DNA from: Rubrivivax sp.
GTDB lineage: Bacteria > Pseudomonadota > Gammaproteobacteria > Burkholderiales > Burkholderiaceae_C
Reading direction: 5' to 3'
NCBI GenBank assembly: GCA_030653385.1
Contig: JAURZM010000025.1
Span: 124,001 to 188,000, forward strand
DNA: 64,000 nucleotides
The translations under genes were made by a program, and so were the position numbers. This document shows, one piece after another, positions 9,080-17,833 of this stretch (positions within the stretch are counted from its first letter, which is position 1; every line of letters begins with the position of its first letter). The notes below the pieces were generated by a model. The model did no database searches. It saw only the letters and a list, made by a program, of their open reading frames with translations, and had not been told where the DNA came from.

Positions 9080-9790
9080 ATGTTGCGCGCGGCCATGGAA
9101 TGGCTCATCACCCACGGCACGCCGCAAGGGCGGAGAGCCTTTTTCGACTGCAATGACTTTGCCTGGGTGCCGGCCATCGAAGCTGGCTTCACCGCCATCC
9201 GGCGTGAGCTGGAGGGCGTGCTGCAAGACCTGCCGCAGGTGCCCAACCTGCAAGACCTGTCACCCGACCAGCAGGTGCTGACCGAAGGCGAGCAGTGGAA
9301 GTCCTTGATCTTTCACGCCTACGGGCGGGACATTGCCGAAAATTGTGCCCGCTGCCCGCAGACGGCTCGTTTGCTGCAAGGCATCCCGGGCCTGAAGTCG
9401 GCGATGTTTTCCATTCTGGCGCCGCACAAGCGCCTGCCACCGCATCGCGGCCCGTACAAAGGTGTGCTGCGTTACCACCTGGGCCTGCTGATTCCGCCAC
9501 CCGCGTCGGCCAGTGGCATCTGTGTGGCCGGCCAGACGCGGCACTGGGCCGAAGGCAAAAGCCTGATCTTCGACGACAGCCACGAACACGAAGCCTGGAA
9601 CGGCACCGATGCCCACCGCGTGGTGCTGTTTGTCGACTTCATGCGACCGCTGCCGCTGTGGCTGGTGCCTTTCAACCACGCCATGGTCTGGCGCTTGTCC
9701 ACCACCCCGCTGGTGCGGGTGATGGTGGGCCGTGGCCGAGCGGCGGCGCGGCAGTGGCTGGCGGGGCAGGATGCCGGGCGCGGCGGCTGA
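9080..9790 (+). CDS. aspartyl/asparaginyl beta-hydroxylase family protein
   Basis: A 236-residue protein of the Asp/Asn beta-hydroxylase family (double-stranded beta-helix, Fe(II)/2-oxoglutarate-dependent dioxygenases; LpxO and human ASPH are relatives). The characteristic core is visible: LPPHRGPYKGVLRYHLGL in the middle and FDDSHEHEAWN about 60 residues later, supplying the candidate iron-binding histidines and substrate-contact residues. No N-terminal membrane anchor is present; a C-terminal hydrophobic patch may lie at the membrane. A second ATG at 9095 is an alternative start. The substrate is unknown (protein side chain or lipid A acyl chain are family precedents). Confidence 0.85.
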   Translation: MLRAAMEWLITHGTPQGRRAFFDCNDFAWVPAIEAGFTAIRRELEGVLQDLPQVPNLQDLSPDQQVLTEGEQWKSLIFHAYGRDIAENCARCPQTARLLQGIPGLKSAMFSILAPHKRLPPHRGPYKGVLRYHLGLLIPPPASASGICVAGQTRHWAEGKSLIFDDSHEHEAWNGTDAHRVVLFVDFMRPLPLWLVPFNHAMVWRLSTTPLVRVMVGRGRAAARQWLAGQDAGRGG

Positions 9791-9813
9791 AGGTGTGATG
9801 CCCTGCCGGCGGA

Positions 9814-10302
9814 TCAGGCGGGTTGGAGAAATCCGCTGTCAATCCAGCGTGTGGCGCTGGCCGTGTTCAAGCGGAAGTCGGCTCGCACCTTCAGCTGCGC
9901 CACCTGCACGCCGTCGGCATCGGTGGCGGCCAGCATGGCGTGCGGCTCCATCTCATCGGGCACGATGTCCAAGGTCACCTGCCACCGACCTTCGGCGCTT
10001 TGCACGTCCACCGACCGGTGCAGCGTGGCGTGCAGGTGCTGTTCGTGGCGGCGGATGACCTCGGATGCGGTTTTCACCAACGTGTTGAACGCGTTCGTGT
10101 CCAGCGGCTTGGGGTTTTTCTTGTCGCGGCCCATCGTCCAGGGGCCGACCAGTGCCGGTTCTTCCTGGCCCCGCAGCAGCATCTCGACGGCCCAGCCTTC
10201 GTCGTCGTTGTTCTTGATGACACGGGCGGTCCAGCCCTTGTCACGCCACAGGCGGGGTTCGTGGATCGAATCGCGGTCTTCGGTCGGTTCCATGGGGTTC
10301 AT
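9814..10302 (-). CDS. conserved hypothetical protein
   Basis: A 162-residue soluble protein with no signal or membrane segment and no motif I can assign. It is rich in charged residues and Trp (DKGWTARVIKNNDDEGWAVEM). The layout of beta-rich N- and C-terminal parts around a helical stretch (TNAFNTLVKTASEVIRRHEQ) suggests a small regulatory or binding fold. It is convergent with the hydroxylase-like gene and followed on its own strand by nothing closer than the permease operon. A second in-frame ATG lies at 10293. Codon use matches the chromosome, so it is probably a genuine core gene. Confidence 0.75.
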   Translation of the reverse strand: MNPMEPTEDRDSIHEPRLWRDKGWTARVIKNNDDEGWAVEMLLRGQEEPALVGPWTMGRDKKNPKPLDTNAFNTLVKTASEVIRRHEQHLHATLHRSVDVQSAEGRWQVTLDIVPDEMEPHAMLAATDADGVQVAQLKVRADFRLNTASATRWIDSGFLQPA

Positions 10303-10365
10303 GGTCGGATGCTAAGGCGTCGTCGGGCCCTGCGAGGGCGACACCCTACCGCATGGCGGGGCCGC

Positions 10366-11403
10366 TCAGACAGCGCGGATCGCAATGCGCCGCGCCTGCG
10401 TCACACCGTCGGCCGCGCGGGCGCGCAGTTGGCCGCAGCCGGCGTCCACGTCCTGCCCCGCCGACTGGCGCAGCTTGCTCAGGATGCCGCGGCGGTGCAG
10501 CGTGCGGGCCATCAGCGCGGCCCGTTCCCAGCTGGGGCGCTGCCAGGGCATGCCGTCCACCGCGTTATAGGGAATCAGGTTCATCAGCGCGTACTTGCCG
10601 GCGAGCAGTCGCACGATGCCTTCGATTTCGTCGTCGCCGTCGTTCACGCCGTCGATCAGCGTCCATTGGTATTGGATCGGGTAGCCGGTGGCACGTGCGT
10701 AGGCCTCGCCCGCTGCCACCAGTTCATCCGGATCAAAACGCGGCGCTCGTGGCAACAGCTTCGCGCGCAAATCGGCCTTGCTGGTGTGCAGCGACAGCGC
10801 CAGTGCGGGCTTCACACGCTGCAGCGGCAGTTGCCTGAACACCCGTTCATCGCCCACGGTGCTGAAGACCAGGTTCTTGTGGCCGATGGCGCCGCCGGTG
10901 CCCAGCAGGTGAATGGCGTCCAGCACCGCGTCCAGGTTGTGCGCCGGTTCGCCCATGCCCATGAAGACGACCTTCTTCACCGGCCGCAGTGTGCGTGCCA
11001 ACGCCACCTGCGCCACGATCTCGGCGCTGCCCAGCTGGCGCAGCAGGCCGCCGGTGCCGGTCATGCAGAACACACATCCCACGGCACAACCGACCTGGGT
11101 GCTGACACACAGTCCGTCGCGTGGCAGCAGCACACTTTCGACGGTCTGGCCATCGTGCAGGCTCACGAGCAAACGTGCCGATCCGTCGTCGCCCGCATGT
11201 TGTGATTGCAGCGTTGCCAGAGCAGACAATTCAGCCGTTAGCGCCGGCAACTCGGCACGCACGGCCTGCGGCATGAAGTCCTCCAGCCGGCGCTTGCCGC
11301 CGTCCTGCGGCTGTGCACAGGCCCAGCGCCGCAGCACACGTTCTTCGTGCTTCGGGCCGGCACCCAGCACGCGCAGGCGCTGGCGGATGTCGCTGACGTG
11401 CAT
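10366..11403 (-). CDS. RlmN-family radical SAM RNA methyltransferase
   Basis: A 345-residue radical S-adenosylmethionine enzyme of the RlmN/Cfr family, which methylates adenine C2 or C8 in 23S rRNA (and tRNA for RlmN). The 4Fe-4S motif CAVGCVFC occupies Cys106, Cys110 and Cys113. The family-specific second catalytic cysteine lies at about Cys323 in AGCGQL, matching RlmN's ACGQL. MGMGEPAHN and SLHTSKADLR are also conserved. It is shorter than typical RlmN (about 380) and more divergent at the N-terminus, so this may be a paralogue of a housekeeping copy elsewhere. It lies five bases downstream of fghA on the same strand. Confidence 0.85.
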   Translation of the reverse strand: MHVSDIRQRLRVLGAGPKHEERVLRRWACAQPQDGGKRRLEDFMPQAVRAELPALTAELSALATLQSQHAGDDGSARLLVSLHDGQTVESVLLPRDGLCVSTQVGCAVGCVFCMTGTGGLLRQLGSAEIVAQVALARTLRPVKKVVFMGMGEPAHNLDAVLDAIHLLGTGGAIGHKNLVFSTVGDERVFRQLPLQRVKPALALSLHTSKADLRAKLLPRAPRFDPDELVAAGEAYARATGYPIQYQWTLIDGVNDGDDEIEGIVRLLAGKYALMNLIPYNAVDGMPWQRPSWERAALMARTLHRRGILSKLRQSAGQDVDAGCGQLRARAADGVTQARRIAIRAV

Positions 11404-11408
11404 GGTGC

Positions 11409-12260
11409 TCAGGCGTTCAGCGTGGCGGCGTGGTGGTGCAGGTGGTCTTCGACCCGGCTGGCGATGAAGTAGTAGCCGTGGTCGTCACCTTCGTGCCGGC
11501 GCAGCGTGAGCGCTTGGCCCGCCGCCGCGCAGGCTTCTTCCAGCAGATGCGGGTGCAATTGTTCGGCCAGGAATTTGTCGGCCAGGCCTTGGTCCACCAG
11601 CAGCGGCGGGCAACGTGCGCCGGACTTGATCAGTTCGGTGGCGTCGTGTGCAGCCCAGGCCGAACGGTCATCGCCCAGGTAGCCACTGAAGGCCTTGACG
11701 CCCCACGGGCACTGCATGGGCGCGGCAATCGGCGCCAGCGCGCTGACGCTCTGGAACAGGCCTGGGTGGCGCAGCGCCAGCGTCAGCGCGCCATGCCCGC
11801 CCATGCTGTGGCCAAACAGACCCAAGCGGCCTGCCTGCAAGGGAAAGTGCTGCGCCAGCAAGGCCGGCAGCTCCTGCGTGACGTAGCTCTCCATGCGCCA
11901 GTGCCGGGCCCACGGCGCCTGCGTCGCGTCCAGGTAGAAGCCAGCGGCCGTGCCGAAGTCCCAGCTGGCATCTTCGCCTTCGATACCCGTGCCTCGCGGG
12001 CTGGTGTCGGGTGTCACCAGCATCAGGCCCAGCTGCGCGGCCACCCGCTGCGCGCCGGCCTTGATGGCAAAGGTCTCTTCGGTGCACGTCAGGCCGGCCA
12101 GGTAGATGAGCGCTGGCACCGGCCCCGCTTTCGGGCCCAGCGCCTGCGGTGGCCGGTACACACCCAGCCGCATCGGCAGGCCGATGGCGCTGCTGTCGTG
12201 CTGATAAAAGCCTTGCACGCCAGCGAAGCAGGCGTGTTCGCTCAGCGTCTGCAGCGCCAT
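11409..12260 (-). CDS. fghA: S-formylglutathione hydrolase
   Basis: A 283-residue alpha/beta-hydrolase (esterase D family) that hydrolyses S-formylglutathione to formate and glutathione, the second step of formaldehyde detoxification. The nucleophile Ser152 sits in GHSMGGHG; the acid and His are in the VDQGLADKFL and EGDDHGYYF regions. LAGLTCTEETF and SPRGTGIEGE are conserved family segments. Its ATG overlaps the stop of frmA by one base (TGATG), so the two are co-translated. Cytoplasmic; length is standard (E. coli FrmB 277). Confidence 0.96.
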   Translation of the reverse strand: MALQTLSEHACFAGVQGFYQHDSSAIGLPMRLGVYRPPQALGPKAGPVPALIYLAGLTCTEETFAIKAGAQRVAAQLGLMLVTPDTSPRGTGIEGEDASWDFGTAAGFYLDATQAPWARHWRMESYVTQELPALLAQHFPLQAGRLGLFGHSMGGHGALTLALRHPGLFQSVSALAPIAAPMQCPWGVKAFSGYLGDDRSAWAAHDATELIKSGARCPPLLVDQGLADKFLAEQLHPHLLEEACAAAGQALTLRRHEGDDHGYYFIASRVEDHLHHHAATLNA

Positions 12261-13366
12261 CAGTACACAACGACCGAGCGGATGCTCTCGCCGCGTTCCA
12301 TCAGCTCGAAACCGTGGTTGATGTCTTCCAGTTTCAAGGTGTGCGTGATCAGCGGGTCGATCTGGATCTTGCCTTCCATGTACCAGTCCACGATCTTGGG
12401 CACGTCGGTGCGGCCGCGCGCGCCGCCGAAGGCGCTGCCTTCCCACTTGCGGCCGGTCACCAACTGGAAGGGCCGCGTCGCAATCTCCTGCCCCGCCGCC
12501 GCCACGCCGATGATGATGCTGCGCCCCCAGCCCTTGTGGCAGCACTCCAGCGCCTGGCGCATGGTGGTGGTGTTGCCGATGCATTCGAAGCTGTAGTCGG
12601 CACCGCCGTCGGTGAGCTGAACGATGGCATCCACGATGTTCGGCACGTCTTTCGGGTTGATGAAATGTGTCATGCCGAACTGGCGCGCCATCTTCTCGCG
12701 GCCCGGGTTCAGGTCGATGCCGATGATCTTGTCGGCGCCCACCATCTTGGCGCCCTGGATCACGTTCAGCCCGATGCCGCCCAGCCCGAACACCACCACG
12801 TTGGCGCCGGCTTCCACACCCGCCGTGAAGATCACCGCGCCCACACCGGTGGTGACGCCGCAGCCGATGTAGCAGACCTTGTCGAACGGTGCGTCGGGCC
12901 GGATCCTGGCCAGCGCGATCTCGGGCGCCACGATGTGGTTGGCAAATGTGCTGGTGCCCATGTAGTGCAGGATCGGTTGTCCGTTCAAACTGAAGCGGCT
13001 GCTGCCGTCGGGCATCAGGCCCTTGCCCTGGGTGCCGCGGATCAATTGGCACAGATTGGTCTTGCGGCTCAGGCAGAACTTGCAGCCGCGGCACTCGGGG
13101 GTGTACAGCGGAATCACGTGGTCACCCGGCTTCAGGCTGGTGACGCCAGCGCCCACTTCCAGCACGACCCCCGCGCCTTCATGCCCAAGGATGGCCGGAA
13201 ACAGGCCTTCCGGGTCGGCACCGCTCAGTGTGTAGTGGTCGGTGTGGCAGATGCCGGTGGCCTTGATCTCGACCAGCACCTCGCCGGCCCGCGGGCCTTC
13301 GAGGTCGACGGTTTCGATGGTCAGCGGGGCGCCAGCCTTCCAGGCCACGGCTGCACGGGTCTTCAT
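12260..13366 (-). CDS. frmA: S-(hydroxymethyl)glutathione dehydrogenase / class III alcohol dehydrogenase
   Basis: A 368-residue zinc- and NAD-dependent dehydrogenase oxidising S-hydroxymethylglutathione to S-formylglutathione. Catalytic zinc ligands are Cys40 (in GICHTD) and His62 (GHEGAG); structural zinc is bound by Cys92, 95, 98 and 106. The Rossmann motif GLGGIGLN begins near residue 195. Length and the conserved C-terminus (MERGESIRSVVVY) fit class III ADH closely. It is the first gene of the frmA-fghA pair. No FrmR-type regulator is adjacent; the 149-base gap upstream, divergent from the GGDEF genes, would hold the promoter. Confidence 0.97.
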   Translation of the reverse strand: MKTRAAVAWKAGAPLTIETVDLEGPRAGEVLVEIKATGICHTDHYTLSGADPEGLFPAILGHEGAGVVLEVGAGVTSLKPGDHVIPLYTPECRGCKFCLSRKTNLCQLIRGTQGKGLMPDGSSRFSLNGQPILHYMGTSTFANHIVAPEIALARIRPDAPFDKVCYIGCGVTTGVGAVIFTAGVEAGANVVVFGLGGIGLNVIQGAKMVGADKIIGIDLNPGREKMARQFGMTHFINPKDVPNIVDAIVQLTDGGADYSFECIGNTTTMRQALECCHKGWGRSIIIGVAAAGQEIATRPFQLVTGRKWEGSAFGGARGRTDVPKIVDWYMEGKIQIDPLITHTLKLEDINHGFELMERGESIRSVVVY

Positions 13367-13515
13367 GGGTCAGGTTCCTGGTGTTTTCGGGGCCGCGTGG
13401 GGCCCGAAGTCGGAAAAATGCGGCCCTGGCCGAAGGCGGGAAGGTGCGCCAGTTGATCCTATCGTGCCGAAGCTGTCAGCGAGGCCGGTTCAAGTTTGCC
13501 CCCCACGGGCCGAAA

Positions 13516-15552
13516 ATGTTCCAAATGAACGGACTCCGCCATTGGCTTGCACGGCTCCCGCTGGGGTGGCTCGGCTGGGCCGTGGCGGTGTCGGTCTGCG
13601 CGGCCAGCCCGGCCGGCCAGGCCGACAGCGAGGTTGCCCGCATCGAAGCCCAACTGCGGGGCCAGCCCGAAAAAGCCGTGGCCGCGCTCGACCGCCTGCT
13701 GCCCGGCACGCAGAACGTGGCGCGCATGGACGCGCTGCTGCTCAAGGGCTTCATGCTCATCCGCATCGGCGACCTGGCCGCCAGCGAAGAGGTGGCGCAG
13801 CACCTGGACCGCATGGCCGCCGACAGCAAAAGCGCCGACGGCGCCATCGCCAGCGCCTCGGCCGGCCTGCTGCGGGCCCGTGCGGTGGCGCGTGGCGGGC
13901 CGGCTTCGCGCGCCGACCGCCAGCTGACCGAAGCCCTGGCCCGTCTGCCTGCCACGGCGCCGGCCACCATCCGCCTGCGGTTCCTGGACAGCCAGGCGGC
14001 CATCAAGCAGTCGCTGGGGCAGCTGGACCTGGCGGTGGCGCTGTACCAGCAGAGCGTGACGCTGGCCGATCAGGCAGGCAGCGCCTGGCGCCGCGCCGAA
14101 CTGCGCGGTTTGCTGGCCTACGCGGTGCTGCGGACACACCAGCCCGACCGCGCGCTGGACATCCACCAGGAAGCCCTTCGCCTGGCCCGCGAATCGGGCG
14201 ACGCACTGGCGCAGAGCAGCGCGATGACGGTGGCTTTCATCATCTACTCGGCACTGGGGCGCACCGAAGACGAACTGCGCGCCGGTGAAGCGGCCATCGA
14301 CCTGGCGCGGCAGGCCGGCGCCAAGCGCCAGGAGGTGCTGACGATCGCCAACCTGGCCGACTTCTACCTGCAGCGGCAGGACCACGCCACCGCGCTGCGC
14401 CTGGCCCTGCAGGCGCTGCCGCTGGCACGCGAGGTGAACGATCTGAGCAGCGAGTCGGTGGCGCTCACCAACGCCGGCCTGGCCATGATTGCCCTGGGCC
14501 GCCACGACGAGGGCCGTGCGCTGGTGCGCGAGGCGCTGGTCAAGGAAGAAAGCGCAGGCGCCCTGAGCCAGATGCTGGCGATCCAGGAAGAACTGGGCCA
14601 CGCGCTTGAAAAGGCCGGTCTGCTGAACGAAGCCTGGCAAGCCTTGTCGGAACACCGGCGCCTGGCCGACGACGTGTTCCAACGCAAGCACCAGCAGGCG
14701 GTGCTGGAACTGCAGGAGGGCTTCGACGCCGAACGCCGCCAGCGCGAGCTGGCCGTGCTGCAGACCGAAAACCGGCTCAAGGAAGCCCAGCTGCTGCAGC
14801 GTGAACTGCAGCAGCGCCTGTGGGCTGTCGGCTTAACGGCGGGTGTGCTGCTGCTGGTGGTGGTGGGCTTGTTGCTGAATCGCATGCGCAAGAGCAATGC
14901 GCAGCTGCAGAACAGCAACACCCTGCTGAAGGTGGCCAGCGAACGCGACCCGCTCACCGGCCTGGCCAACAGGCGCCACCTGCTGCAGGTGATGGAGCAG
15001 TCGGCCAGTGAAGGGCAAGGTTTCGAAGGTTCGATGCTGCTGATCGACATCGACCATTTCAAGCGCGTCAACGACCAGCACGGCCATGCCGCCGGCGACC
15101 AGGTGCTGGTGGAAACCGCGCGCCGCCTGCGGGCCGCGCTGCGTGAAGAAGACCTGACGGTGCGCTGGGGCGGCGAAGAGTTCCTGGTGGTGGTGCGCCA
15201 GATGCCGGCCGATGAAGTGGAAACGCTGGCGCAGCGGCTGCTCGCGGCCATCGGGCGCGAGCCGGTGCTCCTGGGGCGCGACAGCATCGGCGTGACGGCG
15301 TCGATTGGCTTTGCCACTTTCCCGCTGCAGCCGCTGCGCCGGCCGCTGGCCTGGGAGCGTGCCATCGACCTCGTCGACACCGCGATGTACCTGGCCAAGG
15401 CCCACGGCCGCAACCGCGCCTACGGCGTGCGTGCCTTGCAGGAAGAAGACGGCGCCCAGGCCACGGCACAGCCGGCCACGCTGGAAAGCGCCTGGCGCAG
15501 CGGCCGCGCCGACCTGGCGCACCTGAGCGGCCCGGCGCCGGTGCAACCGTGA
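13516..15552 (+). CDS. diguanylate cyclase with periplasmic TPR-like sensor domain
   Basis: About 678 residues: an N-terminal signal/anchor (LPLGWLGWAVAVSVCAASPAGQA), roughly 380 residues of Ala/Leu-rich helical repeats of TPR type, a coiled coil, one membrane helix near residues 435-457 (VGLTAGVLLLVVVGLLL), and a C-terminal GGDEF domain. The active site is GGEEF at about 552-556. The inhibitory RxxD site (REED) lies five residues upstream, so it should be a feedback-controlled c-di-GMP synthase. The start is ATG 13516 or ATG 13525; the signal peptide follows either. Its stop overlaps the GTG of a second enzyme of identical architecture. Confidence 0.92.
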   Translation: MFQMNGLRHWLARLPLGWLGWAVAVSVCAASPAGQADSEVARIEAQLRGQPEKAVAALDRLLPGTQNVARMDALLLKGFMLIRIGDLAASEEVAQHLDRMAADSKSADGAIASASAGLLRARAVARGGPASRADRQLTEALARLPATAPATIRLRFLDSQAAIKQSLGQLDLAVALYQQSVTLADQAGSAWRRAELRGLLAYAVLRTHQPDRALDIHQEALRLARESGDALAQSSAMTVAFIIYSALGRTEDELRAGEAAIDLARQAGAKRQEVLTIANLADFYLQRQDHATALRLALQALPLAREVNDLSSESVALTNAGLAMIALGRHDEGRALVREALVKEESAGALSQMLAIQEELGHALEKAGLLNEAWQALSEHRRLADDVFQRKHQQAVLELQEGFDAERRQRELAVLQTENRLKEAQLLQRELQQRLWAVGLTAGVLLLVVVGLLLNRMRKSNAQLQNSNTLLKVASERDPLTGLANRRHLLQVMEQSASEGQGFEGSMLLIDIDHFKRVNDQHGHAAGDQVLVETARRLRAALREEDLTVRWGGEEFLVVVRQMPADEVETLAQRLLAAIGREPVLLGRDSIGVTASIGFATFPLQPLRRPLAWERAIDLVDTAMYLAKAHGRNRAYGVRALQEEDGAQATAQPATLESAWRSGRADLAHLSGPAPVQP

Positions 15553-17690
15553 AGGCGTCCGTGCCGAAGCGCATCGGGGCGCTGTGGGTGGCGGCCTGCC
15601 TGGGCGCGGCAAGCTGGGCCGCCGCAGCCCCGGCCTGGGCCGCCGAAACCCCCACCGCCGCTGCCGCGCCCGTGGCCGGCCCGGCAACCTGGCTGGCCCG
15701 CATCGACCACTGGGTGATGCAAGGTGGCGACGCGCCCGATGCCGCGCTGGCCGGCCTGGCCGACTGGGCCAGGTCTCGCCCGACGGCCCAGGCCGAAGAA
15801 TGGCGCGCGCTGCTGCTGGCGCAAGGCCTGGTGGCTGCCAGCGCGGGGCGGCGGCAGGCCGTGGAAGCGGCCGTGGCCGAGCTGCAGTCCCTGCCCACCA
15901 GCCCGCTGGCTGCGGCCGACGCCGCCCTGCTGCGTGCCACCCTGGCCGAGGCGCTGGGCGAAGCCCAGCCCGACGAAGGCGGCGCGCTGCAGGCGCTGCA
16001 GCAGTACCAGCAACTTTGCCCCGGTGAGCCGGCCTGTGACCACCGCTCGATCTGGCGCGCCCACACGCTGCTGGCGCGCCACGAAGAACGCCGCGGCCTG
16101 CTGGCCAAGGCGCTGCAGCACACCGGTGCCGCTGCCGACGTGGCACGTGTGGCCGGCGACCGCGAAAGGCAGGCCAGTGCCCTGGCCCACAGCGCCGACA
16201 TCCTGGGCGCACAAGGTGACAGCGCCGAGGCGCAGCGCCTGCTGGGCCAGGCCCGGCGGCTGGCCCTTGCCTTCGGCTCGGCCCATCTGCAGTCGCGCCT
16301 GCGCGCCTACGAAGCAGCTCTCCACCGCCGGCAGGGCGACCTGACGGCCGCGCGGCGGTCCACCGAAGCCGGCTTTGTGCTGGCCCTGCAGGCCCATTCG
16401 CCGCGCCTGCAGGCGGCGCACCTGACGAACCTGTCCGACCTGGCCGTCAAGACCGGCCAACCCCAGGCAGCACTGAAAGCCGTGCAGCAGGCATTGCCCA
16501 TCGTGCAGCGCCTGGGCCATGTGCGAACCGAGCAGGTGCTGATGCACAACGCCGCGCTGGCCCGCATCGCACTGGGCCAGACCCAGGCCGCGCGCCAGAC
16601 ACTGCAGCAACTGCAGACCGCCTACCGCAGCAGCGGCGCCACGGCCGACGAAGCCGAAGCCCTGCGCGAGTTTGCCGACGCCTTTGCTGCCGCCGGCGAC
16701 ACCCGCACCGCGCTGGACCTGTACCACCAGGAACGCCAGCTGGCGGCGCAGATGATGGCCGCCAACCGCGACACCGCCCTGGCCGAACTGCGCGAGCGTT
16801 TCGACCGCGAAGCGCAGCAGCGCCAGCTGCAGTTGCTGGGCCGCGAAAGTTCGCTGATGAGCGCGCAGCTGGACAACCGCAGCACCTTGCAGAAGGTGTG
16901 GGCCGCCGGTGCGCTGGTGGTGCTGCTGGCGACCGTGCTGGTGGCGCTGCTTTACCAGCGGGTGCGGGCGCTGAACCGGCGCCTGGCTCACAACCACGAG
17001 TTCTTGCGCGCGCAAAGTCAGCGTGACCCGCTGACCGGGCTGGCCAACCGGCGTGGCCTGCACGAAGCGGTGCACAGCCGCGGCGTTGAGCATCAGTTCA
17101 GCGGCGCGCTGCTGCTGGTGGACATCGACCACTTCAAACACGTCAACGACGGTCACGGCCACGCGGTGGGCGACACCGTGCTGGTCGAGGTGGCCCGGCG
17201 CCTGTCAGAAACCGTGCGCGACGGTGACGTGGTGGCGCGCTGGGGCGGTGAAGAGTTCCTGATCTACATGCCCGGCCTGGCCGGCGCACAAGGGCAGGCC
17301 CAGGTGCAGGCGCTGGCCGAACGGGTGCTGCACGCGGTGGGGTCGCGACCGGTCCAGCTGAACCCGGCGCGCGCCAGTTCGGCAGCCACCGAACTGCGTG
17401 CCACCGTGTCGGTGGGGTATGGCTGTTTCCCGCTGCCACCGGCGCGGCTGCCGCTGTCGCTGGAGCGCGCCATCAACCTGGCCGACATGGCGCTGTACAC
17501 CGCCAAGGGGCAGGGCCGCAACCGCGCCATCGGCGTGGCGGCGGTGCGCGCCGACGACGACAGCGCGCTGCGTGCGCTGGAGGCCGACTTCGACCGTGCC
17601 TGGCACGAAGGGCGGCTGACGCTGCACCGTGGCCTGGGTCCGGAAGTGCCTGAGGCGAACAGCGCGGAAGTCGCGGCCGTGAGCAGCTGA
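15549..17690 (+). CDS. diguanylate cyclase with periplasmic TPR-like sensor domain (tandem paralogue)
   Basis: A 713-residue protein with the same order of parts as its upstream neighbour: signal peptide (ALWVAACLGAASWAAAAPAWA), TPR-like helical region with many A/L/Q heptads, membrane helix near residues 450-470 (AGALVVLLATVLVALLY), and GGDEF domain with GGEEF at about 566-570 and an RDGD I-site five residues earlier. GTG start overlaps the previous stop (GTGA). The sensor halves of the pair are clearly less alike than the cyclase halves, consistent with duplication followed by divergence in signal. The signal is unknown; tetratricopeptide folds bind proteins or peptides. Confidence 0.92.
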   Translation: MKASVPKRIGALWVAACLGAASWAAAAPAWAAETPTAAAAPVAGPATWLARIDHWVMQGGDAPDAALAGLADWARSRPTAQAEEWRALLLAQGLVAASAGRRQAVEAAVAELQSLPTSPLAAADAALLRATLAEALGEAQPDEGGALQALQQYQQLCPGEPACDHRSIWRAHTLLARHEERRGLLAKALQHTGAAADVARVAGDRERQASALAHSADILGAQGDSAEAQRLLGQARRLALAFGSAHLQSRLRAYEAALHRRQGDLTAARRSTEAGFVLALQAHSPRLQAAHLTNLSDLAVKTGQPQAALKAVQQALPIVQRLGHVRTEQVLMHNAALARIALGQTQAARQTLQQLQTAYRSSGATADEAEALREFADAFAAAGDTRTALDLYHQERQLAAQMMAANRDTALAELRERFDREAQQRQLQLLGRESSLMSAQLDNRSTLQKVWAAGALVVLLATVLVALLYQRVRALNRRLAHNHEFLRAQSQRDPLTGLANRRGLHEAVHSRGVEHQFSGALLLVDIDHFKHVNDGHGHAVGDTVLVEVARRLSETVRDGDVVARWGGEEFLIYMPGLAGAQGQAQVQALAERVLHAVGSRPVQLNPARASSAATELRATVSVGYGCFPLPPARLPLSLERAINLADMALYTAKGQGRNRAIGVAAVRADDDSALRALEADFDRAWHEGRLTLHRGLGPEVPEANSAEVAAVSS

Positions 17691-17712
17691 GCAGCTGAGC
17701 AGCTGAGCAGCT
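17681..17712 (+). repeat. four tandem copies of the octamer GAGCAGCT across a stop codon
   Basis: The octamer GAGCAGCT occurs four times without interruption at the 3' end of the second diguanylate cyclase gene. The TGA stop (17688-17690) is formed by the junction of units one and two. Because the first unit already contains the stop, changes in copy number would not alter the protein, so it is more likely a replication-slippage product than a phase switch. Confidence 0.8.
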
Positions 17713-17833
17713 GATAGGCCCGTCATCGCAGCAGCCTGCAAGCGCCACACACCGGCTGAAAACCGGCCGTGAAGAAAAGCAAATCTCGCCCGCTGGCCAC
17801 AAAGCCCGCAGGCGCCACCACACAATCTGCAGC

